From: CAVZTX01 sp963778375 | Lineage (GTDB): Bacteria > Chloroflexota > Ktedonobacteria > Ktedonobacterales > Ktedonobacteraceae | Assembly (NCBI GenBank): GCA_963778375.1 | Contig: CAVZTX010000001.1 | Coordinates: 297,150-361,149, forward strand | Length of the DNA stretch: 64,000 nt | Reading direction: 5' to 3' | Notes under the pieces: model-generated | What the model saw: the letters and a program-made list of their open reading frames with translations, nothing else | Told to the model about the DNA's origin: nothing | Database searches by the model: none | Translations under genes and position numbers: made by a program | Shown here: positions 16,529 to 26,144 of the stretch, piece by piece | Layout: every line of letters starts with the position of its first letter | Numbering within the stretch: the first letter of the stretch is position 1

Positions 16529-18781
16529 CTATTTGTGAGTGATCAACATATTGGAGAAAGCGACCTCAGTACCATCAAGGTTCACGAGCATGCCTACTGT
16601 ACCGGTCTTGAGAGCAGTATTTGTGGTACTGCCAACACTTTTTCCGTTGACGGTAAAGCTGAAGGAGCTGCCATTAGCGTAGATGCGGAAGGTATTGATA
16701 TGTCCCTGGCCCTGATGAAACTCGCTTCCAAAGGGTGCGTGCCAGAGTTCTGTCCAGGGATTGGCGTTCACTCCCTGGCTATTGTCGTACTTGTAGAACC
16801 TATATTCGCCGCCAGCCGTATTCACTACTTCAAAGCTGTAGAAGCTGATAATGTCCTGACCTCCCTTATTCTGCTCAGTATAGCGAATCACCATACCGAA
16901 CGAGTTCCTGGCCGAGGTATCATCCCCTGTAATCTCCTCCATGCTCAAGGTATATGCAATTGGTTCGGCAAAAGGGCTTTCCTGCAAAACGACCGCGATA
17001 CCATTTGCGCCCCGATCAGTAATATGATATGCCCCACCGGTAAATGAATAGACGTTACTGGGACTTGTCGGCCAGTTATGAATATTCTGATTCAATGGAT
17101 CCGTCAAGATGATGTTCGCTTGAGTTGTAGCAGTTGCCCGAGCAGCAGCGGTCGCCTGTGAATTGACTCGCGCAGATTTGGAAATAGGGGTTGCCTTCCC
17201 CTGCGTACTCATTGGAGCAGGATGTGAGCGTATCCATAAAAATAGACCAGAGCTGAGCAGTAATAACGTGATCAGCGCCGCAACCCCGACCAGTTTCAGG
17301 AGCTTGTTCATTCCACCATCCATCACTGGTGGCACTTCGGATGGTACAGGTAATAGTCCGGTGACATACTGGCCAGGTTGACCGGCCACAGGCACCTGAA
17401 CCACTTTCACTGGTCCCGTCAATTTAATGGTACCTGCGCTCCCTGGGTCAGGATATTGATAGCCGCTCCGCCGCGCTTCGCTGGTTGGCACTTCGAGAGC
17501 GCCTGTCATCGGATTGATATTGAGTATAGGAGACATCTGGTTTGGAAATGCGGCAGGGGGTGTGGAACTGATAGTACCCATATCCGCCATCGAAGTAGCA
17601 GTGCCGGTTTTTGCAGGGGGAAAGACTCCCGGAGCACCTATACTTGGGAACATCCCTGTCCTGGATAACAGGCCAGAAGTGCGAGTCGAAGTGATAGGTG
17701 TGTCACTGGTACCTGCTGCATCAGCGCTAGCCGCCGGTATAGTACCTGTCTGCCAACTAGGGTCAAGTAACCCTCTCGGGGTATATTGAAATACGCTGTG
17801 CTGCGCCTCACTAGTCTGAAATACGCTCCGCTGCACTTCACTGCTTTGTCGTGCCGACGTGTTATCAATTGCGAGAAGCGGTCCACTCTGCAAGCTTACC
17901 TGTGGGGATTCAGTGGACTGCACCGCTGCACGAAAAGCGGTAGCAAAATCTTGTCCCCGCGCATAACGGTCTTCTCGCCTCTTTGCCAATGCTCGCAGAA
18001 TCACCTGTTCAGCAGCAGCGGGTAAATCAGGACGAAGCAGGCACGGTGAAGATGGTATCTTCTGCAATTGCTGTACCGCGATCTGCATCGGCGTCACACC
18101 CTGAAATGGTGCAATGCCCGTCACCATCTGATAAAGAATAACAGCTAGCGAGTAGAGATCAGCACGTCCGTCTACCTCTTCGCCAAGCACCTGCTCAGGG
18201 GCCATATAATCTGGTGTTCCTACCGGCGCACCTGGACCTGTCAAGCGCACCTGGGCCATCTGTCCTTCCGGGCCTTCCGAGACGATCTTTACCAATCCGA
18301 AGTCTGTAAGTAGCGCCCGCCCATTCGGGGTAAGCAAAATATTCGCAGGTTTGATATCCCGGTGGATGATCCCTCGTTCGTGCGCAAAGTCTAAGGCAGC
18401 GGCTACCTGCTCAAGGTAACTCACGATTTTTGATAGAGCGAGCGCACCTTCTCGCTCCATGACATCGCGTAGTGTGCCACCACTTATATATGGCATCACT
18501 AAATACGCCAATCCATCCTGCTCACCATACTCATGAACAGGCACGATATTTGGGTGCTCAAGCGAGGCAGCAGCATCCGTCTCACGCCGAAAACGTTCGA
18601 GGAAGGCTGTAAGTTGATGAGGCTTCAATGTTGTCGCGGGTAACAGCACCTTTACTGCAACCTGGCGTCGGGGACGTGATTGTTGAGCCAGGTAGACCGC
18701 TCCCATACCTCCTTGCCCAACCAGTTTCTGAAGCGTACATGTTCCCAGTACCGTTCCTATCAATGCTTGAGCGTTCATCAA
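16529..18781 (-). CDS. PknB-like Ser/Thr protein kinase with LamG-like ectodomain
   Basis: 750 residues. The kinase domain (about 12-285) has all motifs: VGQGGMGAVYLA (glycine loop), VAVKVLLP (Lys), HRDIKPANILL, TDFGLVK, GTPDYMAPEQ and DGRADLYSLAVILYQMVTG. A disordered Pro/Ser/Thr-rich segment (about 290-480), one helix (about 502-525, LVGVAALITLLLLSSGLFLW) and an outer concanavalin/LamG-like domain (about 560-750) follow; this last domain closely resembles that of the pseudokinase at 13863. It is probably a signalling kinase with an outer sensor. A TTG at 18781 has GGAAGG 7 nt upstream; the ATG at 18778 is the alternative start. Confidence 0.92.
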   Translation of the reverse strand: MMNAQALIGTVLGTCTLQKLVGQGGMGAVYLAQQSRPRRQVAVKVLLPATTLKPHQLTAFLERFRRETDAAASLEHPNIVPVHEYGEQDGLAYLVMPYISGGTLRDVMEREGALALSKIVSYLEQVAAALDFAHERGIIHRDIKPANILLTPNGRALLTDFGLVKIVSEGPEGQMAQVRLTGPGAPVGTPDYMAPEQVLGEEVDGRADLYSLAVILYQMVTGIAPFQGVTPMQIAVQQLQKIPSSPCLLRPDLPAAAEQVILRALAKRREDRYARGQDFATAFRAAVQSTESPQVSLQSGPLLAIDNTSARQSSEVQRSVFQTSEAQHSVFQYTPRGLLDPSWQTGTIPAASADAAGTSDTPITSTRTSGLLSRTGMFPSIGAPGVFPPAKTGTATSMADMGTISSTPPAAFPNQMSPILNINPMTGALEVPTSEARRSGYQYPDPGSAGTIKLTGPVKVVQVPVAGQPGQYVTGLLPVPSEVPPVMDGGMNKLLKLVGVAALITLLLLSSGLFLWIRSHPAPMSTQGKATPISKSARVNSQATAAARATATTQANIILTDPLNQNIHNWPTSPSNVYSFTGGAYHITDRGANGIAVVLQESPFAEPIAYTLSMEEITGDDTSARNSFGMVIRYTEQNKGGQDIISFYSFEVVNTAGGEYRFYKYDNSQGVNANPWTELWHAPFGSEFHQGQGHINTFRIYANGSSFSFTVNGKSVGSTTNTALKTGTVGMLVNLDGTEVAFSNMLITHK

Positions 18782-19106
18782 AACTCTACCTTCCAGGGAG
18801 CCTCATCATGTGCCCCACCTTATTTTCTTCTCCTCTCTCCACTCATCCACCCTGTTTCAGCCTCTTATGAGAGACCCCTACGTTTGTACATGCTAATGAA
18901 ATACGACAATTCTTACAACGCATCAGCTTGTAAGCATGACCAAAGTAATGGTGATGGTTGAGATATAGCTCCATAGATAGCAAGCATCTAAACGACGTTC
19001 AATCAAGCAAGGAAGCCAATGGAGCATCTATATTTCTCTTACCATCAATCGCAATAAACGGGGTAGTACATTGATTTGAAGTGTTATAGGAAAAATGGGC
19101 GATGCC
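18782..19106. other. Intergenic region without a visible gene
   Basis: 325 bp between the helicase stop and the kinase start. I see no RNA gene, strong promoter or dispersed palindrome. It presumably holds the kinase promoter on the minus strand. Confidence 0.5.
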
Positions 19107-21686
19107 TTACACGCCCTCTATCACATCGCGGGGATCGGCATCTTCTTCGGCATCAAGAGGGATAGACTCAGGACCAGACTGAGCAACCATGGAGGGGACG
19201 GTGCGGCTTTGAATGATAATGCCTCGCAAGAGCGAGGTGGAGGCCTGTCCTAGCAAAGGGCGTAGGTGTTCGAGGCGTTCGCGATACATTTCAAGTGGGA
19301 TTGCACGCTTACGAGCATTTCTGGCAGGGAGGTACTCATCAAGCACATCATCAGTAATGACTGGAGATGCCTCCTGCCAGATATCAGCATTATCCAGTAT
19401 CTGTCCTACAGCAGATTGTACCTGCTGTAACAGGTCAATCGTCTGGTTGAGCAGCATTAGAAGGTCGCCTTCTGCCAGGTCAATACGCCGTAAGAGGCCG
19501 ACAAGCGACATACCACGTGACCAGGCAAGCGCCACACCATGAAAATCAGGCACGATACCAGGAGTGAAATTCAGGTGAGATTGTTGCTCAATGTGATGCA
19601 CATGTTGATCGATGCGCCATAATGAACGGCGCACCTGCATCAGGTTGTTATTGAGCACGTTGCGGTTATTAAGGCGGCGATCATTATCATACGTAAACCA
19701 GCTACAGACCTCGGCCAATTCCGCCGCTGTGAGTTTATCAAGCACGCCTAACATGATCATTTCGACGATCAGAATACCCGTCGGATGGAAGATACTGCGC
19801 AGTAAGCGTCCCTTGAGCGTTAACTGGTCATCCTGGCCGATATAGTCGAGCGCACGCAGCACGAAGATCGTGCCATCGAGTTCTGCCGCGCCTGCCCGGC
19901 TGAGCGGATACGCGCCGATCTTCGCGCGACGTTTCTTCAACGCCTCAACTGCCCCCTGGATGGCTTTGCCCTTCTTCTTACCGACCTTCTTGCCCTTCTG
20001 CTGAAGTTGTTCTAGTTTCTCCAGGCGAGCCAACTCGCGCTCTTCCCACAGTCTGTAAAGCTGATATTCACGAAGGCTAGAGGCACAGATGCGCCGCAGA
20101 TGCTTGATATCGCTCGGACGCCACAGATTGAGCACCGAGTTGTAGCGAATGACAAACGAACTGGTCACGGGCAGCAATTCACCCGTAATACGCGCAAATG
20201 AGTCCTCAAACGGCTCCCAGGGAGAATATGGAATGACAGCCGAGCCATGTACATCCATACCGCGTCTACCCGCTCGCCCCGTCAACTGGCGGTACTCGTT
20301 GGGAGTGAGTAAGCGCATCTCCTGCCCATCGAACTTGCTCAAGCTCCCCACGACGACAGCACGCGCCGGCATATTGATGCCAAGAGACAGCGTATCCGTT
20401 GCGAAGACCGCTCTCAGATGTCCTCGCGCGAAGAGCGTCTCCACCAGTACCTTCAACCCAGGCAACAATCCAGCATGATGAAAGGCCAGTCCGCGAGGCA
20501 GCAGATCGGCGAGCGCGTGAACCTGTTGCAGATTGCGATCTTCTTTAGGCAATTGTTCGAGCCACACGCCGACTTCTTCTCGAATGAGTGCTTGCTCTTC
20601 GAGTGTGGTGAAAAGATGGAGAGCAGCGTTCGCAGCAGCCTCTTCGACTACCTTGCGCCCTGGCAGAAAATAGAGGCAGGGCAGCATATCGGCGTCTCTC
20701 AGCGCGGTGAGTACCTCGCCGGGTTCAGGTGTCTTACGCTCTACAGGACGCTTCAATTCTCGCACATTCTGAGCATTCGTTTTCGTTGAACCGCTTGAAG
20801 CATCCTCATCATCAGTTGCAGCTCCGCGCCTTGCACCTTTATGCTTTCTTCGCGACCTCACCCAATCGTCTTCATCCCACACATCGTCTTCGTCCTCGTC
20901 GTCCTCGAAAGTATATCTACGACCCCGACCCATCAGCATTGCCAGGCGCGCCTCGCCGCCGACATCGGGGAAGCGTTCGACGCGCCTGCCATCTGCATCC
21001 TGCACGAGATGCAGTTTATTATCAAGGAAGTAATAGTGTTCCAGCGGCACAGCACGCTGCTCGTGCACAACCAGTGAGATTGGGCGATGCACCCGGCTGA
21101 TCCAATTGGCCAGATCTTCAGCATTGCTTACAGTGGCCGAGAGGCCGACCAGTTGTACATTTGGTGGTGAACAAATAATCGCCTCCTCCCACACGGGGCC
21201 ACGACTAATATCGCTCAGATAATGCAGTTCGTCGAAGATGATGTAGCCGACATCTGCCAACGAGAATGGGATAGCATTGTCACCATCCACAAAGCGGTCT
21301 CCGCCCTCTTCCAGCAACATATTGCGATAGACTTCGGTCGTCATAATGACGATAGATGCGCGGCTATGCTCGACGATGTCGCCCGTCACCAGGCCAACAG
21401 CATCAAAACCATAAAGGGCACGCATGTCGCGATATTTCTGATTGGAGAGTGCCTTGAGCGGGGTAGTATAAATGACGCGCTGGTTTCGTTGCTGGGCGCA
21501 CCAGATAGCGTACTCCGCGACCAGGGTTTTGCCAGTTCCCGTAGGCGCGGCAACCATGACCGAGCGTCCTTCCGCAAGATGGGCGATGGCCTCAACCTGA
21601 AAAGGATCAAGGGGAAACGAGTAACGTGCGGCAAACGTTGCAATTTCTGCCTCAATGTCATGCCCGGCCACCACCTGCTCGTCCAT
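19107..21686 (-). CDS. Ski2/HelY-like DEAD/DEAH-box RNA helicase
   Basis: 859 residues from the ATG at 21686. The frame is open further upstream, but that part runs through a palindromic repeat (21705-21730) and looks non-coding. Motif I is VAAPTGTGKT, Ia TTPLKALSNQKY, II FDELHYLSD (DExH), III GLSATVSNAEDLANW, V ATDTLSLGINMPAR and VI QLTGRAGRRGMD. A very acidic insert (FEDDEDEDDVWDEDDW) and a basic segment lie between the RecA domains. The C-terminal region resembles the arch/DSHCT part of Ski2, Mtr4 and mycobacterial HelY. The family unwinds structured RNA during decay. The gene stands alone. Confidence 0.9.
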   Translation of the reverse strand: MDEQVVAGHDIEAEIATFAARYSFPLDPFQVEAIAHLAEGRSVMVAAPTGTGKTLVAEYAIWCAQQRNQRVIYTTPLKALSNQKYRDMRALYGFDAVGLVTGDIVEHSRASIVIMTTEVYRNMLLEEGGDRFVDGDNAIPFSLADVGYIIFDELHYLSDISRGPVWEEAIICSPPNVQLVGLSATVSNAEDLANWISRVHRPISLVVHEQRAVPLEHYYFLDNKLHLVQDADGRRVERFPDVGGEARLAMLMGRGRRYTFEDDEDEDDVWDEDDWVRSRRKHKGARRGAATDDEDASSGSTKTNAQNVRELKRPVERKTPEPGEVLTALRDADMLPCLYFLPGRKVVEEAAANAALHLFTTLEEQALIREEVGVWLEQLPKEDRNLQQVHALADLLPRGLAFHHAGLLPGLKVLVETLFARGHLRAVFATDTLSLGINMPARAVVVGSLSKFDGQEMRLLTPNEYRQLTGRAGRRGMDVHGSAVIPYSPWEPFEDSFARITGELLPVTSSFVIRYNSVLNLWRPSDIKHLRRICASSLREYQLYRLWEERELARLEKLEQLQQKGKKVGKKKGKAIQGAVEALKKRRAKIGAYPLSRAGAAELDGTIFVLRALDYIGQDDQLTLKGRLLRSIFHPTGILIVEMIMLGVLDKLTAAELAEVCSWFTYDNDRRLNNRNVLNNNLMQVRRSLWRIDQHVHHIEQQSHLNFTPGIVPDFHGVALAWSRGMSLVGLLRRIDLAEGDLLMLLNQTIDLLQQVQSAVGQILDNADIWQEASPVITDDVLDEYLPARNARKRAIPLEMYRERLEHLRPLLGQASTSLLRGIIIQSRTVPSMVAQSGPESIPLDAEEDADPRDVIEGV

Positions 21687-21704
21687 GTTTTCTTTCTCTT
21701 TAGA

Positions 21705-21730
21705 GGGCAGGCGCAAGGCACTGCCCATAC
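21705..21730. repeat. Palindromic dispersed element
   Basis: GGGCAGGCGCAAGGCACTGC followed by CCATAC, a near copy of 9659 and 13836 with two changes. It lies in the 5' leader of the helicase gene. Confidence 0.7.
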
Positions 21731-22199
21731 ATTTCTGTACGCAATCAATGTTCGTTTGTCTGATTGTAACATGAAGTGGGGATGTGGGCAAGCTGAGAGA
21801 ATGATATTCATTCATGTTAGGTTTGCCGGGGACATTGGGACACTTGGACATGCGTGTTGGTCTGGTCTTCAGGAGTTCATTCCAACATTTTTTGGATGAG
21901 GCACTTGGGACACCGGACATGGTAGGTTGCTCCTGAAGTGGAGGTGGTTAAAGGAAGAAGATGGGGAGCGAGATTTACTCCCTGCTTATAAGCATACTAC
22001 GAAGCAAGCGAGCTGCCAAGAGATTGAGACTTGTTCCAGATATGAGAGGAGGTTATGAGGGGCTTGCAGGGGCGATTTGTGGGTATTTACCCAATGCTAT
22101 AGAAATTTTGTGAACCATATGCTATGCTCTAACTACTAAAGAGTTGAAAAGATGGCAACATATCCAATGTCGGGACCTTAAGGAGAAAGAATACCTGCC
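21731..22199. other. Divergent intergenic region
   Basis: 469 bp between the helicase and Uma2 genes, which are transcribed away from each other. A 9-bp inverted repeat, CTTCAGGAG (21867-21875) and CTCCTGAAG (21930-21938), could form a hairpin in the helicase leader. No gene or clear promoter could be assigned. Confidence 0.4.
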
Positions 22200-22778
22200 A
22201 TGTCCATGAGCTTACATGATGTCGAAAAACTTCAGGCACTCTACCCAGAACACCAAATCGAATTGAGAGAAGGAAAAATTAGTATTATGAGTCCTTCAGA
22301 CAGTGTCTCTGGCGAAATCGGAATCCAATTTGGTGCGCTACTAGTCACCTGGGTACGCAAACATAACTTGGGACGTGTCCTGGACTCAAGTACGGGTTTT
22401 CGCATGCCCAATGGCGATCTGCTCTCGCCCGATGTCTCTTTCGTCTCACGAGAGCAACTCAAGCAAAATCCCCGTACCTATGCCTCTGTCGTTCCGCAAC
22501 TCATCGTCGAGATTAAATCGAGCCGAGATCGCATTCGTGGGATTGAAGAGAAAATCGCCCTCTTTTTGAGTCAGGGGGTACAGGTGGGCATCCTCATTGA
22601 TCCCGATAAACATATCGTGCGTGTTTACCGCGCCGGTAGATTGAGTAAAGATGCGGATACGGGAGAGTCTATCCCACAAGCGACAACGCTACGAGATGGA
22701 GATACGCTGACTATTCCTGAACTCTTTCCGGGTTGGGAGGTTCCGATTACGAGCTTGTGGCCGGTCGTGTATGAGTAG
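22200..22778 (+). CDS. Uma2 family (DUF820) putative endonuclease
   Basis: 192 residues. The fold is the PD-(D/E)XK type of the Uma2 family: ELREGKISIMSPSD near the N-terminus, LLSPDVSFVSREQL with the catalytic Asp, and PQLIVEIKSSRDR with the ExK pair, followed by VQVGILIDPDKHIVRVYRAG. Uma2 proteins are abundant in Cyanobacteria and Chloroflexota, often in many copies; their targets are unknown. The gene stands alone and is divergent from the helicase gene. Confidence 0.88.
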   Translation: MSMSLHDVEKLQALYPEHQIELREGKISIMSPSDSVSGEIGIQFGALLVTWVRKHNLGRVLDSSTGFRMPNGDLLSPDVSFVSREQLKQNPRTYASVVPQLIVEIKSSRDRIRGIEEKIALFLSQGVQVGILIDPDKHIVRVYRAGRLSKDADTGESIPQATTLRDGDTLTIPELFPGWEVPITSLWPVVYE

Positions 22779-22792
22779 GATTCGATTGTTAT

Positions 22793-23761
22793 TTATCTTT
22801 CCTGCATCAATCCAAGTGCTTGCCTCAAATGCTCCAACGAAGCATTCCCACCAGAACACACAATCCCTACCTTCTTCCCTTTCAATTCATCGCGCATGCG
22901 ATAGGTTGCAGCAAGAGACGCAACCCCGGCCCCCTCGGCCAAAGTATGGGCGCGTTCAATCATCCAAACCATAGCCTGCATAATCTCTTCTTCGCTCACC
23001 AGCAGAAAATCATCTAAGGATTGCCAGAGAATTTCCTGTGGCAGTTCAAAAGCGATACCGGTTGCCAAGCCCTCAGCAAGAGTACGATTGGGAGCAGTGA
23101 CCATGCGCCGCTGCCGCCAGGACTCGTAGGCTGCCGGAGATGCTTCCGACTGAACTCCGATCACGCGAATAGAGGGATTGATGGCACGAGCTACAATGCA
23201 GGCACCGGCAGCACCACTACCTCCACCGATGGGCACTATGATGGTTTCCAGCCCAGGCTCATCCTCCAGCATCTCCAGAGTTCCTGTCGCGACACCTGCA
23301 ATTAGCAGTGGCTCATTGCCCGAGTGGATGTAGCGATAACCATATTGCCGTGCCAGCTCTTCACAACGCTGTTTGGCTTCATCAAATCTGTCACCATAGT
23401 AGATGACCTCAGCGCCCATGCCTTGCATCGCAGCTACCTTGCCAGGATTAGCCTTTTCAGGGACGACGATACGCGCTTTGACACCAAATAGCCGCGCGGC
23501 ATATGCTACGGATTGTCCATGATTGCCGGTGGATGCCGAAATCACACCTCGTTCTCGCTCTTCAGGACTGAGTTGAGAGATGAGATTGATGCCTCCTCGC
23601 ACTTTGAAGGCCCCAACCGGCTGGTAGTTTTCGTGTTTGATATAGACGTTGGTGCCAAGCAAAGCGTTCATGGCGGGATAGCTGTATAGAGGTGTGCGGG
23701 CCAGGTAGGGGCGAATTTGACGTTGAGCTAGCAGGACATCCTGGAAGGTGGGAATGTTCAT
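22793..23761 (-). CDS. Threonine dehydratase-like PLP enzyme
   Basis: 322 residues from the ATG at 23761 (AAGGAGA 7 nt upstream), the length of catabolic threonine dehydratases without an ACT domain. The PLP Lys is in GAFKVRGG, the phosphate loop is VPIGGGSGAAG, ASTGNHGQSVAYAA is the substrate loop, and SGGNASLEHL is near the C-terminus. The reaction is threonine (or serine) to 2-oxobutyrate (or pyruvate) plus ammonia. Serine racemase-like or other beta-eliminating activity cannot be excluded. It is divergent from the DinB gene. Confidence 0.88.
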   Translation of the reverse strand: MNIPTFQDVLLAQRQIRPYLARTPLYSYPAMNALLGTNVYIKHENYQPVGAFKVRGGINLISQLSPEERERGVISASTGNHGQSVAYAARLFGVKARIVVPEKANPGKVAAMQGMGAEVIYYGDRFDEAKQRCEELARQYGYRYIHSGNEPLLIAGVATGTLEMLEDEPGLETIIVPIGGGSGAAGACIVARAINPSIRVIGVQSEASPAAYESWRQRRMVTAPNRTLAEGLATGIAFELPQEILWQSLDDFLLVSEEEIMQAMVWMIERAHTLAEGAGVASLAATYRMRDELKGKKVGIVCSGGNASLEHLRQALGLMQER

Positions 23762-23858
23762 CTCTCGGTCTCCTTGTGAGATAATCACACTTGGTTGTTC
23801 TTTGTGTATCTTTATAGGATAATGGAAGAAAATGATTGAAAAGTAAAGGGGCAAAACG

Positions 23859-24365
23859 ATGAGTACACTACCAGCCAATTCAGAGGTAGAGGCTATTTTG
23901 TTGAGTGTGCAGAAATCTTATTCGGAGTTACACGAGCTTATCGATGGGCCTTTGGCGAGGTTAGAGCCTGAAAAGTTGTATAAGTCACCTGCAGAAGATG
24001 AGTGGACGATTATGCAGAATCTGGCGCATATCGTGGAATTTATGCCGTATTGGGCGAATGAAATTGAGAAGCTGGTAGCGAAGCCTGGGCAGAATTTTGG
24101 GCGTACTGCTAAGCAAGAAGCGCGCTTGCAAGCAATTCGAGATCATAGCAGGGATACCCTTGCACAGATTCGAGATGCACTGCCAGGGGGCTATGCGCGA
24201 CTGGAAGAGGTGTTAGGCAATTTGAAAGATGGGGATCTGAAGTTAACGGGACACCACGTGACGTATGGCGAGAAGTCGTTGGACTGGTTTATTGAGGAGT
24301 TTGTGACGAGGCATCTGGTGAACCATTTGGAGCAGATTAAAGGATGTTTGGCGGCTGTGGAGTAA
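23859..24365 (+). CDS. DinB-like four-helix protein
   Basis: 168 residues. AGGGG precedes the ATG by 7 nt. The pattern fits the DinB/YfiT fold: DEWTIMQNLAHIVEFMPYW carries the first metal-ligand His, and FVTRHLVNHLEQIKG near the C-terminus supplies the other His residues of the usual three-His site. DinB-family proteins are often metal-dependent thiol transferases or damage-inducible proteins of unknown action; the substrate is unknown here. Confidence 0.8.
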   Translation: MSTLPANSEVEAILLSVQKSYSELHELIDGPLARLEPEKLYKSPAEDEWTIMQNLAHIVEFMPYWANEIEKLVAKPGQNFGRTAKQEARLQAIRDHSRDTLAQIRDALPGGYARLEEVLGNLKDGDLKLTGHHVTYGEKSLDWFIEEFVTRHLVNHLEQIKGCLAAVE

Positions 24366-24393
24366 ATTTGAGAAGCTTTAGTAGTATATAGCT

Positions 24394-24687
24394 CTATGAA
24401 AGTTGTTGGAGTTCTTGGCGCACGAGCGAGTAGCCTTCAGCAAATCGTTGCGGATTAAGGTTGATATATAGGCGTTTGCCCATACGCGGCAGAACTTCAT
24501 TATACGCTGCATCTAGGTTTTCCAAGGTGATTACTTTCTGCTGGACAAGAAGCTTAACATCAATGAGGTCGCGATCACTTCCTCGCGCTATTTTACTTAA
24601 GGCAAGGCTGTAGAAATCAAAGTAGAATGCTTCTATTGATCCATAGCGTCCAATGTATTTCGCTTGTTCTACCCATTGGTTAGGCAT
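24394..24687 (-). pseudogene. C-terminal remnant of a nucleotidyltransferase-like (DUF6036/AbiEii type) protein
   Basis: 97 residues from the ATG at 24687; the frame is open only to 24729, where a stop occurs. The sequence VDFIPMPNQWV and FDFYSLALSKIARGSDRDLI resembles the C-terminal half of DUF6036/AbiEii nucleotidyltransferases, where LALSK and the RD..D region follow the catalytic domain. The catalytic N-terminal half (GSxxxxDxD) is missing. It lies next to a duplicated block (24760-25270), so it may have been cut by that rearrangement. The family call is by impression. Confidence 0.45.
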
Positions 24688-24817
24688 GGGAATAAAATCT
24701 ACCTCTAGAAAGGGTGAGAGGGGAGATCCTCAACCATGATGTGCGTCTCAGGGAAAGCGGTCGAGGACCTGTTCATGACGTGTCATTCAGTTTTGCATGG
24801 TAAGAGAACGCAGTCGG

Positions 24818-25270
24818 TTACAATGTGGCCTCACCCGCCCGGCTTTCGAGCAGGTCCTTCACATCGCCAAGATTGCCCTCAAGCCCCCTTTTGAGGCTCC
24901 TGGCAACCAATGGCTCCGCCAGGGCAAAGAAGCCTCTTGGCTCCATCTTGAATATCCAGGTGAGTTTGGTCCCCTCCGCCGTCGGCTCGAAGGTGAGCGA
25001 TCCTGTGATGGGGAACGGGCCTCCTGTCCCTTTGCGGATGTACTTCGTCGATGGCTCATACTCGACCACCTCACTGGTCGTCTCCATCTTGCGGCCCAGG
25101 AATTTCCGCACTTCCGTGATCCTGGTACCCACACCTACGGGACTCTGGGGTGTTTGCTGGATGTCCACCAGCCCTAAATCCCACTGGGGGCTATTCCTGG
25201 CATCAGTCAGAAAAGCAAAGACTTCCTCGATTGGGCGATTGATAATGATACTTACTTCTACATTGATCAT
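24818..25270 (-). CDS. SRPBCC (START-like) family protein, copy 1
   Basis: 150 residues from the ATG at 25270, with AAGGAG 8 nt upstream. The fold is the polyketide cyclase/dehydrase type: SIIINRPIEEVFAFLTDARN, SPQWD, then GTRITEVRKFLGRKM, LTFEPTAEGTKLTWIFKME and a final helix DLLESRAGE. Such proteins bind hydrophobic ligands in a beta-grip cavity. A paralogue of the same length lies at 31134 in opposite orientation, and similarity continues about 55 bp past both stop codons. Confidence 0.85.
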   Translation of the reverse strand: MINVEVSIIINRPIEEVFAFLTDARNSPQWDLGLVDIQQTPQSPVGVGTRITEVRKFLGRKMETTSEVVEYEPSTKYIRKGTGGPFPITGSLTFEPTAEGTKLTWIFKMEPRGFFALAEPLVARSLKRGLEGNLGDVKDLLESRAGEATL

Positions 25271-25364
25271 AGTGAGAACTCCTTTTATCACGTGTTGTGA
25301 GTACTACTGGTCTTGGGGAACATGGAATACAATGATGTATAGTAAGGAATCTGCTGCTCGACCC

Positions 25365-25898
25365 TCAAGCCAATGCGGCTTGCTGAACCGCCTGTAGAGC
25401 CGCTGCGTAGTCCGGATCACGCAGCTGATCGGCGACGTACTCGGCGTAGGCGATACAGTTGTTTCGATCAAGCACAAAGACCGCCTGGGCGAGCTGTCGC
25501 CACTGCTTGAGCCACACCCCATAGTCTTGTCCGAATTGCTCACTGCGATGGGCAGAGAGGATCTGATGCAAAACGCCTACGCTGTCCTGCCAATGAGCTT
25601 GCAACTGAGGCAGATCCATACTCACGGTATAGATGTACGCCTCTGGTGGCAACGCTGTGCAGAGAGCCTCCCACTGCCGCGTCACTCGCTGGCAGATCGG
25701 TCGTTTGAGGCTGTTCACTACGCTGAGCAGATGAACCAGCCCTGTTAAGTCAGCCAGGGAAATCGTGCGGATGGCCAGGTCCGCCAGATCCAGGTAATCG
25801 AGATGGAAGTTGGGGGCGGGATCACCTGTCTGCAGTTGCCTCCCCATGACCGTGAGCTGTTCATTTCCAGCGAAGGCCCCGTCCATTCGTTCTTCCAT
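25365..25898 (-). CDS. Thiol peroxidase-like redoxin with atypical active site
   Basis: 177 residues. TVMGRQLQTGDPAPNFHLDY is the usual Tpx/peroxiredoxin opening, and VVNSLKRPICQRVTRQWEAL places a Cys where Tpx has its peroxidatic Cys. The usual P-x3-T-x2-C pattern is not kept: Arg stands in the Thr position and Pro is absent. A resolving Cys is possible in WEALC, about 10 residues on, instead of the usual site. The end, FVLDRNNCIAYAEYV, resembles Tpx (FVLDxxGxVxYxE). It is probably a divergent Tpx with altered chemistry. AGGAG lies 9 nt before the ATG. Confidence 0.75.
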   Translation of the reverse strand: MEERMDGAFAGNEQLTVMGRQLQTGDPAPNFHLDYLDLADLAIRTISLADLTGLVHLLSVVNSLKRPICQRVTRQWEALCTALPPEAYIYTVSMDLPQLQAHWQDSVGVLHQILSAHRSEQFGQDYGVWLKQWRQLAQAVFVLDRNNCIAYAEYVADQLRDPDYAAALQAVQQAALA

Positions 25899-26144
25899 GC
25901 TAGCTTGCTCCTCGCTCTCGTTTCCTTCTCCTCACAAGCTTAAGGCATCATGGCCGAGAATGCGCCGTCAGAACTGAGGGATCTTCTCGGAAGAGGAGCT
26001 TCGCGTACCCCGTCAATTGTGAGGGGGAAGCGGCTACCGATGAGGCAACATGCAGGATGATTGGGGAGAAGTGTCAGGAGCCAGGGTGGTTGGCGTGAGC
26101 CGGGCGGAATCTGTGAATGGGCAGGAGACCGGATGGCACGCGTC

